Shown here: positions 41,401-48,824 of the stretch, one piece after another | Numbering within the stretch: position 1 is the stretch's first letter | Layout: every line of letters starts with the position of its first letter | Origin: Aeromonas schubertii | GTDB lineage: Bacteria > Pseudomonadota > Gammaproteobacteria > Enterobacterales > Aeromonadaceae | Direction: 5' to 3' | NCBI RefSeq assembly: GCF_000820105.1 | Contig: NZ_CDDB01000033.1 | Location: 1-64,000, forward strand | Length of the DNA stretch: 64,000 bases | Notes under the pieces: model-generated | What the model was told of the DNA's origin: nothing | The model's database searches: none | What the model saw: only the letters and a program-made list of their open reading frames with translations | Made by a program: the position numbers and the translations under genes

Positions 41401-41617
41401 GTGACCAGACCGGGGAGTGGCTCAGGTAGTCGCTGCCGGTCAGGGGGGTGGCCGCCCCTCCGCTGCCGGGGGCGATGAAGAGGCGCCCCTGCCAGGTAAA
41501 CAGGATGTGGCTGCCATCCGGGGAGAGGGCCGGCTGGCGCAGCCAGAGCGGATCGGCACCCTGCGCGGCAGCGGCGCACAGCAGCAGGGTGAGTGGCAGG
41601 GTTCGCAACGAAAGCAT
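38474..41617 (-). CDS. Tricorn-like S41 protease
   Basis: A periplasmic ~1047-residue protease; the ATG at 41617 is preferred since CAAGGAG lies 6 nt upstream. Signal peptide: MLSLRTLPLTLLLCAAAAQG. WD40-like/TolB-like beta-propeller repeats occupy about 20-620 (ALSPDGSHILFTWQGRLF, VWSPDGKQIAFAADLYG, WWSPDGKGIVYLSERSGD). A core domain, a PDZ (about 740-830; VAVGDRLVAIDGVAIENL) and an S41 peptidase (LIVDVRFNKGGYLANTLVEFLSG, VLANAASYSEGSAFPRYYQ with the likely nucleophile Ser) follow. It probably degrades oligopeptides or misfolded periplasmic proteins. Its single large gene is convergent with the metzincin. Confidence 0.9.
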   Translation of the reverse strand: MLSLRTLPLTLLLCAAAAQGADPLWLRQPALSPDGSHILFTWQGRLFIAPGSGGAATPLTGSDYLSHSPVWSPDGKQIAFAADLYGNDDVYVMAAAGGPMTRLTVDSRADRPLTFSADGREVVLTSQRPGLPEQDFYALDGGFGALYRAPVGGGALTADLPLPALQARYRGQDLVYQMPGADQPWRKHQHSFAVSRIWLQQGGEQRQLSEDRIAASDPWWSPDGKGIVYLSERSGDFNVWRHDLASGKEQQLTHYRGHPVRQLTQADNGDLAWSWQGELYRLPAGATEPQRLAFTMQAGLPPLRRTHLLTQADEAVVSPQGEEAVLVAGGDLFAVDLGKGSSRPLTRTPSEESAPLYLPDRSAILFLSERNGAAALYRLESAEPDRPLSAPGALHEEELLILPGQAISRPTLSRDGKRVAFVVDGQAIWLLELESGKKRELLGPEANPFRHSISLAFSPSGQQLAVTLQPDSAQQEVAVLDLAKPGTKPVNVSQNGYLDEEPAWSEEGGILYWQSARYGLLDADGEPVGRTLLGLYSSREARADALAEREPPKQGYPFDSQRLDHREALLHPLSGTLLASQLRGGELRYITEEYLDGPDPVIRGYALDIASGERHPLFEDQPGPALASLDREGTHAILIGDGTLTRIPLDSGQAEQIGFTLQQEQEWQSLMSASFDQIARLTRSEFYDPAMNGVKWDDYVRDYRRFLPSIGNPTDFATLLGELAGELNVSHTWGIPPAPAGGDESASLGAVWREQKQGLELAALLPGGPLDMESEVAVGDRLVAIDGVAIENLPALDQALNHRAGQRLQLTLQRGEEPLQAEVTAMGLEQEMSLILAQWGERRRAYVERQSQGRIGYVYVPEMNAAVYADVVAQVLGRERSRQALIVDVRFNKGGYLANTLVEFLSGNGEQQGMASSWPRAGKGAPDSATRQWTKPSLVLANAASYSEGSAFPRYYQALKLGPVVGEPIPGTGTMVYNHSSRLIPGLEYGIPSLALRAPDGTLYENREQQPDRLVRYTPADLLAGRDPQLDAAIEEALALLEGEPTP

Positions 41618-41873
41618 GCTGGCTCCTTGAGGGACATTCACCGGTCATTATGGCCCACTCACAAGGCCGGCTTCCACCCCGACTTGTTGAAGTTATCTTA
41701 TTGTTTTATAACTCTATTGTGAGCATAACTCCCCCCGCTTGAGGAATTGTTCACGCGCCCGTATTGAGTATTGGCGGCGATCAAATATGATGTCGCACGC
41801 CGCGCTCTGACTGGCGTCGCGATTTGGATGATCATTGAGAGAGCAGCCGTGAAGAGGCTGTCCGAGGGATGGA

Positions 41874-42350
41874 ATGAGAGCAGTATTGATGTGTCTGCTG
41901 GCCCTGTGGCCGGCCCTGAGTATGGCTTCCCTGTCGGCGGACATGGTGGTGGTCCACAAGTCCCGCTATAGCCTGACCCTGATGAAGGATGGCAAGGAGG
42001 TCAAACGCTACTGGATCGCCCTCGGCCCGGCGCCGGTGGGGCACAAGCAGCGCGAGGGGGATCAGCGTACTCCCGAGGGGCGCTATCTGCTCGACTACAA
42101 GAAGACCAACTCCGGTTTCTACAAGGCGATTCACGTCAGTTATCCAAACCTGGACGACCTGGCCAATGCCAAGGAGAAAGGGATCAGCCCGGGTGGCATG
42201 ATCATGATCCACGGCCAACGCAACAGCTGGGGTAGCCCGGCGGTGCAGCGCTCCAACTGGACCAATGGCTGTATCGCCCTGCTCAACCACGACATGGATG
42301 AGGTGTGGAACGCGGTGCAGCCCGGTACTCCCATCGTCATCTACCCCTGA
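41874..42350 (+). CDS. L,D-transpeptidase-family protein (YkuD fold)
   Basis: 158 residues with a signal peptide (MRAVLMCLLALWPALSMA). The YkuD domain is complete: ADMVVVHKSRYSLTLMKDGKEVKRYWIALG, GDQRTPEGRYLLDYKK, MIMIHGQRNSWG and NWTNGCIALLNHDMDEVW, with the catalytic Cys in TNGCIAL and His in IHG. The form is closest to YafK/DpaA-like members that trim or link murein-bound lipoproteins. It is periplasmic. A hairpin follows at 42364. Confidence 0.88.
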   Translation: MRAVLMCLLALWPALSMASLSADMVVVHKSRYSLTLMKDGKEVKRYWIALGPAPVGHKQREGDQRTPEGRYLLDYKKTNSGFYKAIHVSYPNLDDLANAKEKGISPGGMIMIHGQRNSWGSPAVQRSNWTNGCIALLNHDMDEVWNAVQPGTPIVIYP

Positions 42351-42363
42351 TGTGATCCAGGAT

Positions 42364-42390
42364 GGCGGATTTCCTTCTGTGAAATCCGCC
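42364..42390 (+). terminator. Hairpin after the L,D-transpeptidase gene
   Basis: GGCGGATTT and AAATCCGCC form a 9-bp stem, followed at a distance by CCTTTTCCC. Possible terminator. Confidence 0.55.
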
Positions 42391-42464
42391 ATTGACACCT
42401 TTTCCCTTCATAGTAGGCATACAAAGAGAGAGGATACCTCGGTTCCAACTGCGGGAGTCGTATC

Positions 42465-43991
42465 ATGTCCTTTATCGAGCAGTGCCGGCGCATCGTGCGC
42501 GATCCTCATCTCTCTGCGGCCCAGAAGGCCCGTCTGCTCTCGCTGGAGGCGGAGAATGCCCTCCCTTATCCGGATCTGCCCGAGCAGGTCAGGATCGCCC
42601 GGGATGAGGGGGTCATCTGCGACATGTTCGAGGGGCACGCCCCCTACAAGCCCCGTTATGTGCTGCCCGATTACGAGCGCTTCCTGGCCCAGGGCTCCCG
42701 CTGGCTGGAGCTCTCCCCCCCGAAGGACTTTGACGAGGCACTCGAGGCCCTGCGGATCCTCTATCATCACGTCCCCTCGGTCACCGCCATGCCGGTCTGG
42801 CTGGGGCGACTCGATCGGCTGCTGCTCCCCTTCATCGGCGGGATCGATGAGGAGACCCTCTATCGCAAGCTGAAGGCCTTCTGGATCTATCTGGATCGGG
42901 TTCTCCCCGACGCCTTCATGCACGTCAATATCGGCCCCGACGACAACCCCGTCTGCCGCTTGCTGCTGCGCATCGATGGCGAGCTGGCCCAGGTGGCCCC
43001 CAACCTCACCCTCTTCTGGGATCCCGAGCTGACGCCGGACTCCCTGTTGCTGCAGGCCGCCGGTAACATCACCACCACCGGCAAGCCCCATATCGCCAAC
43101 TATCCCCTCCATCGGGGGGCCTTCGATCGGCTCGGCGTGGGTATCGTCAGCTGCTACAACGCCCTGCCCATCGCCGGTGGTGCCAACACCCTGGTGCGCC
43201 TCAATCTCAAGGCGGTGGCCGAGCGCAGCCGGGATCTGGAGCACTTCATCGGTGAGCAGCTGCCCCGCTACTGCGAGCTGATGTCCCGGCTTATCGAGGC
43301 TCGCAGTCACTTCCTGCATCAAGAATCGGGCTTCTTCGAAAGCTTCCTGGTGAGCGAGGGGCTGATCCGCGAGGATCGCTTCGTGCCCATGTTCGGCATC
43401 TACGCCATGGCCGAGGCGGTCAACCTGCTGCTCGAGAAGAGCGGCTTGCCCGGCCGTTACGGTCAGGACGAGGGGGCCAACCGGCTGGGGCACCGCATCT
43501 CGGCCACCCTGGCCAGCTTCGTGCAGGGGCGCGAATTTACCCATGCCTGGCAGGGGCGGGCTCTGCTCCACGCACAGGGGGGGCTCAGCGTTGACACGGG
43601 TACCACGCCCGGAGTGCGGATCCCCTACGGGGAGGAGCCGGATCCCGCCAGCCACCTGCTGGCCCTGGCCCCGCACCACGGCTACTACCCCTCTGGGATC
43701 AGCGAGATCCTGACCCTGGATCCCACCATACGCAGCAATCCCCGGGCCCTGGTGCAGCTCTGCAAGGGGGGCTTTGCCCTGGGGCTACGGGAGTTCACCG
43801 CCAACGTACAGGGCAACGATCTGATGCGGGTCACCGGCTATATGGTGAAGCTCTCCGACATCGGCAGCCATGCAGAGTCGGGATCGCGCACTAACACCAC
43901 GGCCCTGGGGGCCGAGGCGGCCGAGAACACCGGCATACTGGGGCGCCAACCCAGGGTGGTGAGTCATGAGCAGCTTGCGGGTCAGCGTTAG
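42465..43991 (+). CDS. yjjI: YjjI-family glycyl radical enzyme
   Basis: 508 residues, close to E. coli YjjI in length. It is an oxygen-sensitive enzyme family whose reaction is not established. Catalytic features: the thiyl Cys230 in VSCYNALPIAGGANTLVRL and the glycyl radical site Gly458 in RVTGYMVKLSDI near the C-terminus. The start and N-terminal helix (SFIEQCRRIVRDPHLSAAQKARLLSLEAENALPYP) fit the family. It overlaps the activase gene by 26 bp. Expression is likely anaerobic; no FNR site was found by eye. Confidence 0.9.
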   Translation: MSFIEQCRRIVRDPHLSAAQKARLLSLEAENALPYPDLPEQVRIARDEGVICDMFEGHAPYKPRYVLPDYERFLAQGSRWLELSPPKDFDEALEALRILYHHVPSVTAMPVWLGRLDRLLLPFIGGIDEETLYRKLKAFWIYLDRVLPDAFMHVNIGPDDNPVCRLLLRIDGELAQVAPNLTLFWDPELTPDSLLLQAAGNITTTGKPHIANYPLHRGAFDRLGVGIVSCYNALPIAGGANTLVRLNLKAVAERSRDLEHFIGEQLPRYCELMSRLIEARSHFLHQESGFFESFLVSEGLIREDRFVPMFGIYAMAEAVNLLLEKSGLPGRYGQDEGANRLGHRISATLASFVQGREFTHAWQGRALLHAQGGLSVDTGTTPGVRIPYGEEPDPASHLLALAPHHGYYPSGISEILTLDPTIRSNPRALVQLCKGGFALGLREFTANVQGNDLMRVTGYMVKLSDIGSHAESGSRTNTTALGAEAAENTGILGRQPRVVSHEQLAGQR

Positions 43992-44826
43992 TCGCCTGCT
44001 CACCTTCTCCTGTGTGGATGGGCCGGGCAATCGCCTGGTCCTCTTCCTGCAAGGGTGCAACTTTCGTTGCCCCGCCTGTCACAATCCCCACACCATAGGG
44101 GAGTGCGATCACTGCGGTGACTGCCTGGCGGTCTGTCCGGGCGGAGCCCTGAGTCGGCAAGGGGAGAGGGTGGTCTGGGATGAGGCGCTCTGCACCCGGT
44201 GTGACGCCTGCCTCGATATCTGCCCACGCAGTGCCAGCCCCAAGGTCAGCGAGATGTCGGTCGAGCAGGTGGTGGCTGTGGTGCGCCGCTATGCGCCCCT
44301 GCTCACCGGGATCACCGTCTCGGGTGGGGAGGCGACCCTGAGGCTCCCCTTCCTGGTGGCGCTCTTTGGCGCCATCAAGGGGGCGGCGGATCTGGCTCAC
44401 CTCACCTGCCTGGTCGACAGCAACGGCTTCCTGGCCGAGGCGGGCTGGCGGCGACTGTTGCCCGTCTGCGATGGTGTCATGGTCGATCTCAAGGGATGGA
44501 AGGAGTCGGTTCACCTCTCCCTGACCGGCCGCTCCCGTGAACGGGTACATGACTCCCTGCGCCTGCTGGCCCGGGCCGGCAAGCTGGCCGAGGTGCGGCT
44601 GCTGCATATTCCGGGGCGGAGCGATCTCCATGAGCACTGCGCCGAGCTGGCCGCCCTGCTGGCCGAGCTGGGGCCTGTGCCGGTGCGCATCAACGGCTTT
44701 CGCCACCACGGAGTGCGTGGGGAGGCGAGGCAGTGGCCCCGTGCCGGGCAGGAGCAACTGGAGCAGTTGGCGCAGGGGTTGCGAGACAGGGGTTGTCGCT
44801 CCCCCATCGCCTTGCCTGCCCTCTAA
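43966..44826 (+). CDS. yjjW: YjjW-type glycyl-radical-enzyme activase
   Basis: A 286-residue radical SAM protein that installs the glycyl radical in YjjI using SAM and a [4Fe-4S] cluster. The radical SAM motif CNFRCPACHN (C-x3-C-x2-C) lies at about 26-35. A ferredoxin-like insert with two clusters follows: CDHCGDCLAVCPGGAL and CTRCDACLDICPRSA. Then VSGGEATLRLPFLVALF and LTCLVDSNGF contribute to SAM binding. The start ATG at 43966 lies inside the end of yjjI, so translation is coupled. Confidence 0.92.
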   Translation: MSSLRVSVSRLLTFSCVDGPGNRLVLFLQGCNFRCPACHNPHTIGECDHCGDCLAVCPGGALSRQGERVVWDEALCTRCDACLDICPRSASPKVSEMSVEQVVAVVRRYAPLLTGITVSGGEATLRLPFLVALFGAIKGAADLAHLTCLVDSNGFLAEAGWRRLLPVCDGVMVDLKGWKESVHLSLTGRSRERVHDSLRLLARAGKLAEVRLLHIPGRSDLHEHCAELAALLAELGPVPVRINGFRHHGVRGEARQWPRAGQEQLEQLAQGLRDRGCRSPIALPAL

Positions 44827-44895
44827 CCCACCGTTCAGTGATTAGTTTGTCATTACCGGTTGTGCCGGTTCGGGGCTGTGCTACCGTGCCGCCCC

Positions 44896-46524
44896 ATGAG
44901 TTGCCACCGCCTCGCCCTGACACTGTTGCCCAGAGACCTCTCCCTGCCCCGGGCCAGGGGTGGCATCACCTTGCTGGTGTGGCTGCTGTGCCTGCTGGCG
45001 GGCAGCGGTTTGCAGCTGCGTCTCTATCTGGCAGAGACAGAGCAGACCCTGGAGGCGCGCTCCCGTCAGGCCATCGGGCTGCTGGATCGCATGCTCTCCT
45101 ACGCCAACGTCACCAACCGTTCTCTCCTCGACGCCCCCTCTACTCCCTGTAGCCGCAAGGTGCAGGGCTGGCTACATACCCAGGTGGCTGCTGTACCCTT
45201 TGTGCGCACCTTGGGGTTCAACCAGAGGGGGCTGGGGTGTACCTCCATGGTTGGGGTGAGGGATCATCCCCCCCTCTGGGAGGGGGCGCGCCTCTCCCTG
45301 CTCCCGGCGGAGCGGGTCTTTCAGTCGAGACCCCTGCTGGTGCTGCGCGAGCGGCGAGGGGAGCGATCGGTCTTCAGCACCATCGACGGGGAGTATGTGC
45401 GGCAGATGCTGGGGCAGGCCGCCCGGGATGAGCTGCAGCTGTGGATGCGGGTGGGCGATCTCTGGTTTGACGGGGTGCACCTCTTCCATGTGCCGCCACT
45501 CGCCTTCGCCGGATGGGGCAAGCGCCAGACGCCGTCACGGCGCTATCCCTTCACCCTGTATGCCGGCTATCCGGCGCAGCCCCTCTGGTCGGCGCTCTGG
45601 AAACAGCGGCGATTCAATCTGCTCCTGCAACTCGCCTTCTCGTGCGCCATGGCCTGGCTGACCTACTGGTTGCTGGGGCGCCCCCGCTCGCCCCAAGGGG
45701 AGCTGGCGCGGGCCATGCGGGCCCAGGAGTTTGTCCCCTATCTGCAGCCCCTGGTGGAGAGCCATTCCGGGCAAGTCGTGGGCGCCGAGGTGCTGATGCG
45801 CTGGTGTCACCCGGCCGAGGGGATCATTCCACCGGATCAATTCATTCCCCAGGCCGAGGCGTGTGGCCTCATCGTCCCCATGACGGCACAGCTGATGGAG
45901 CGGGTCGGTGAGGCGCTCGCCCACTGCCAGCACCAGCTGCCCCGGGGTTTTCACCTCGGGGTCAATATCACTCCCCGCCACTTCCAGGAGAGTGCCTTGC
46001 CGGAGCTCTGTCGGCGTCTTCTCGACCGCTTCGAGCCGGACCGCATCAGCCTGATCCTGGAGCTGACCGAGGGGGAGGAGCTGATCGATGACGCCCACAC
46101 CCTGAGCGTGCTTGCACAGTTGCGCGCCATGGGGGTCAGGCTGGCCATCGATGACTTCGGCACCGGCTACTCCAGCCTCGCCTACCTGCAGCGCTTCAGG
46201 GTGGACTATCTCAAGATCGATCGCTCCTTCGTGCGCCACATGGGGAGTGAATCCCTCTCTGGCCACATAGTGGAGAGCGTGATCGATCTGGCCCGGCGGC
46301 TCGGTCTGGCCCTGGTGGCCGAGGGGGTAGAGCGGGAGGAGCAGGCGCGTTTCCTGCGAGAGCGTGGAGTGGGGCTGCTGCAGGGTTACCTCTATGGTCA
46401 CCCCGAGCCCCTCTCGCGCTTTATCGGGTCGTCAGCTCGCTCGCCAGTTGCAGCAGACGCCGGCGCAGCCAGCCCATGGCCGGATCCTGACCGGCCGGGC
46501 CAAACCATACCAGAGAGTGGGTGA
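44896..46524 (+). CDS. CSS-motif EAL-domain c-di-GMP phosphodiesterase
   Basis: About 542 residues from the ATG at 44896. Two membrane segments (ITLLVWLLCLLAGSGLQL and FNLLLQLAFSCAMAWLTYWLL) flank a periplasmic CSS-type domain with Cys in TPCSRKVQG and GLGCTSMVG; the canonical CSS reads CSR here. The cytoplasmic EAL domain is intact: EVLMRWCHPAEGIIPPDQFIP, NITPRHFQ, LELTEGEEL, AIDDFGTGYSSLAYL, DYLKIDRSFV and VAEGVE. Note that EAL appears as EVL in the first motif. It likely lowers c-di-GMP, which would counter the cellulose operon. Its last 104 nt overlap the convergent LysR gene, and the tail (SSARSPVAADAGAAS) is atypical. Confidence 0.85.
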   Translation: MSCHRLALTLLPRDLSLPRARGGITLLVWLLCLLAGSGLQLRLYLAETEQTLEARSRQAIGLLDRMLSYANVTNRSLLDAPSTPCSRKVQGWLHTQVAAVPFVRTLGFNQRGLGCTSMVGVRDHPPLWEGARLSLLPAERVFQSRPLLVLRERRGERSVFSTIDGEYVRQMLGQAARDELQLWMRVGDLWFDGVHLFHVPPLAFAGWGKRQTPSRRYPFTLYAGYPAQPLWSALWKQRRFNLLLQLAFSCAMAWLTYWLLGRPRSPQGELARAMRAQEFVPYLQPLVESHSGQVVGAEVLMRWCHPAEGIIPPDQFIPQAEACGLIVPMTAQLMERVGEALAHCQHQLPRGFHLGVNITPRHFQESALPELCRRLLDRFEPDRISLILELTEGEELIDDAHTLSVLAQLRAMGVRLAIDDFGTGYSSLAYLQRFRVDYLKIDRSFVRHMGSESLSGHIVESVIDLARRLGLALVAEGVEREEQARFLRERGVGLLQGYLYGHPEPLSRFIGSSARSPVAADAGAASPWPDPDRPGQTIPESG

Positions 46525-47347
46525 CGGCGCCGTATTCGAAGGGGACCGGGCGACTGACCAGCCCCAGGTGAGCGGCGCAGGCCTCGGCCCAGCCCTGGGA
46601 GCAGGTGAGCACCAGGTCGCTGTGGCGGCAGAGGGCGGCGGCGCTGCCAAAGTCGGGCAGGGTAGCACCGATGCGGCGCTGCACCTGGAGCTGGGCCAGT
46701 TGCTGCTCGAAGAAGGGGATGGCCAGCTCCTCGTCACGGATGGCGATATGGCGCCAGCTCAGGTAGGTGTCCAGCCCCCAGGGCTGCGCCAGAGCCGGGT
46801 GGCCGGGGCGTAGCAGGCAGATGAGGCGGTCCTCGCACAGGGTCTCCCACTCGAGGCCCGGGTGGCGGGGCTGGCTCTGATCGTGGGGCAGGATGACGAA
46901 ATCGAGTCGCCCCTGGGCCAGGGCATCGAGGCCGCGGGCCTCCTTGCTCCAGACTTCGGGCTCGAGACCGGGCACCTCCTCCATCAGGCGCCCCAGCAGG
47001 GGGCTGCCCAACCAGGCCAGGGAGCTCTCGCGCAGGGCGATACGAAGACGGCCCCGCCAGCTGGCGGGGTTGAACTCACCTTCCCCGAGCAGGGCGTTGA
47101 GATCGACCAGCAGCCGGTGCAGGCTGGGGCCGAGGCGCTCGGCGAAGGCGGTGGGGATCAGCTGGTTGCCCTGGCGATAGAGCAGCTGATCTCCCAGGGT
47201 CTCGCGCAACTGCCCCAGGGTCTTGCTCACCGCCGACGGGCTGGTGCACAGACGCTCGGCGGCCCGGGTGACACTGCGGGTGTCGAGCAGCATGTGCAGG
47301 GCCACCAGGTGGCGCACTCCGAGGCGCGAGAGGGCGATGAGATCCAT
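46421..47347 (-). CDS. LysR-family transcriptional regulator
   Basis: 308 residues. Residues 1-65 form the HTH (VALHMLLDTRSVTRAAERLCTSPSAVSKTLGQLRETLGDQLLYRQGNQL). The effector-binding domain follows (WRGRLRIALRESSLAWLGSPLLGRLMEEVPGLE, through RLDFVILPHD). A member of the large, mostly unassigned LysR group. It is transcribed next to tyrB (44 nt downstream of the tyrB stop) but probably separately, because a terminator-like hairpin lies between. The C-terminus is at 46421, overlapping the EAL gene. Confidence 0.88.
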   Translation of the reverse strand: MDLIALSRLGVRHLVALHMLLDTRSVTRAAERLCTSPSAVSKTLGQLRETLGDQLLYRQGNQLIPTAFAERLGPSLHRLLVDLNALLGEGEFNPASWRGRLRIALRESSLAWLGSPLLGRLMEEVPGLEPEVWSKEARGLDALAQGRLDFVILPHDQSQPRHPGLEWETLCEDRLICLLRPGHPALAQPWGLDTYLSWRHIAIRDEELAIPFFEQQLAQLQVQRRIGATLPDFGSAAALCRHSDLVLTCSQGWAEACAAHLGLVSRPVPFEYGAVTHSLVWFGPAGQDPAMGWLRRRLLQLASELTTR

Positions 47348-47364
47348 GGGTGCTCCGAAAGCAA

Positions 47365-47384
47365 GACCCCGCCGGGGCGGGGTC
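47365..47384 (-). terminator. Terminator of the aminotransferase gene
   Basis: GACCCCGCC and GGCGGGGTC form a 9-bp stem; the minus strand continues TTGCTTTCGG. It lies between the tyrB stop and the LysR start. Confidence 0.75.
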
Positions 47385-47391
47385 AGGGGGC

Positions 47392-48585
47392 TTAGCTCAG
47401 TACGGCGGCGATGGCGTCGGCCACGTACTCCACATTAGCGCTGTTGAGCCCCGCCACACACATGCGTCCGGAGCGCACCAGATAGACGGCGTGCTCCTCG
47501 CGCAGGCGATCCACCTGCTCGGGGGTGAGCCCTGTGTAGCTGAACATGCCGCGCTGGCGAATGAAGTAGCCAAAATCGCGTCCCGGTACCCTGGCGCTGA
47601 GCACGCTGTAGAGCTTCTCGCGCATCCCCTTGATGCGGGTGCGCATCTCGGTCACCTCGTCCACCCAGAGGGCGTGCAGGTCGGGCTGGGTCATCACGGC
47701 CGCGGTGATCTGGCCACCGTGGGTGGGGGGGCTGGAGTAGTTGCGGCGCACGGTCGCCTTCATCTGGCCCAGCACCCGGGCGGCCTCGTCGCCATCCTGG
47801 CAGACCACAGACAGGCCGCCACAGCGCTCGCCGTAGAAGGAGAGGTTTTTGGAAAACGAGTTGCTGACGAAGAAGCTGACTCCGGCGTCGGCCATGGCGC
47901 GGATGGCGTAGGCGTCCTCCTCCAGACCATCACCGAAGCCCTGATAGGCGATGTCCATAAAGGGGATCAGGTTCTTCTCAACGATGAGGGCGATGACGCT
48001 GTCCCATTGCTCGCGAGTGAGATCCACCCCGGTCGGGTTGTGGCAACAGGGGTGCAACAACACTATGCTGCGCACCGGCAGGCTCTCCAGGCAGGCCAGC
48101 ATGGCATCGAAGCGCACGCCACCGGTGTCGGCATCATAGTAGGGGTAGTCGTGCACCCTGATGCCGGCACCCTCGAACATGGCCTTGTGGTTGTCCCAGG
48201 TGGGATCGCTCACCCACACCTCGGAGCCCGGGAAGTAGCGCTTGAGGAAGTCGGCACCGATCTTCAGGGCACCGGAGCCACCTATGGTCTGGATGGTTGC
48301 GATACGGCCGGCCTGGACCGCCTCATGGTCAGCACCGAACAGCAGCTGCTGGACGGCGGTCCGGTAGTTGGCGGCCCCCTCCATCGGCAGGTAGGGGCGC
48401 GGGGTCGGAGCAGCGGCACGCCGGGCCTCCGCCTGCTGCACCGAGGGGAGCAGAGGAATACGCCCCTGCTCGTCATAGTAGAGGCCAATACCGAGGTTGA
48501 CCTTCTGCTCACGGGGGTCTTTGTGGAAGGTTTCGACCAGGGTCAGGATGGGATCGCCCGGGTAGGCATCGACGTGTTCAAACAT
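47392..48585 (-). CDS. tyrB: Aromatic amino acid aminotransferase
   Basis: A 397-residue PLP enzyme of class I that transaminates tyrosine, phenylalanine and aspartate with 2-oxoglutarate. The start at 48585 ([41 protein letters not shown]) has AAGGA 7 nt upstream. Other motifs: [74 protein letters not shown], the PLP lysine in [18 protein letters not shown], and [12 protein letters not shown]. TyrB rather than AspC is favoured by the aromatic-type sequence; an AspC-like role cannot be fully excluded. Confidence 0.9.
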   Translation of the reverse strand: MFEHVDAYPGDPILTLVETFHKDPREQKVNLGIGLYYDEQGRIPLLPSVQQAEARRAAAPTPRPYLPMEGAANYRTAVQQLLFGADHEAVQAGRIATIQTIGGSGALKIGADFLKRYFPGSEVWVSDPTWDNHKAMFEGAGIRVHDYPYYDADTGGVRFDAMLACLESLPVRSIVLLHPCCHNPTGVDLTREQWDSVIALIVEKNLIPFMDIAYQGFGDGLEEDAYAIRAMADAGVSFFVSNSFSKNLSFYGERCGGLSVVCQDGDEAARVLGQMKATVRRNYSSPPTHGGQITAAVMTQPDLHALWVDEVTEMRTRIKGMREKLYSVLSARVPGRDFGYFIRQRGMFSYTGLTPEQVDRLREEHAVYLVRSGRMCVAGLNSANVEYVADAIAAVLS

Positions 48586-48824
48586 GGGGGGTCCTTGCTG
48601 TGGCTGTTCACTTCGCCGGCCTCCGGCCGGGGCTGACATCATGGCGTAATCCCGGGCCGGTCACAAGTCTGCCAATATCGCAGACCCGGCTCACACTCTT
48701 ACTCCATAACAATCTGATGATATTGATAAAAACAGGCATAATGAGATGACTCATGTATCCATAGACACGACACAACCTGTCTCTGCCCACTTCGGGCCGG
48801 CCAGCGAGAGGTAACCCTCCCCTT

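Noticed and set aside
38681-41404. 907-residue open frame antisense to the Tricorn-like protease
   Set aside because: It is a GC-driven shadow: composition is dominated by G, A, V, Q and L with no domain pattern, while the minus strand encodes a full conserved protease.
48643-48824. Possible bcsF between tyrB and bcsG
   Set aside because: No ~60-residue frame with a single membrane helix and basic tail was found on either strand.
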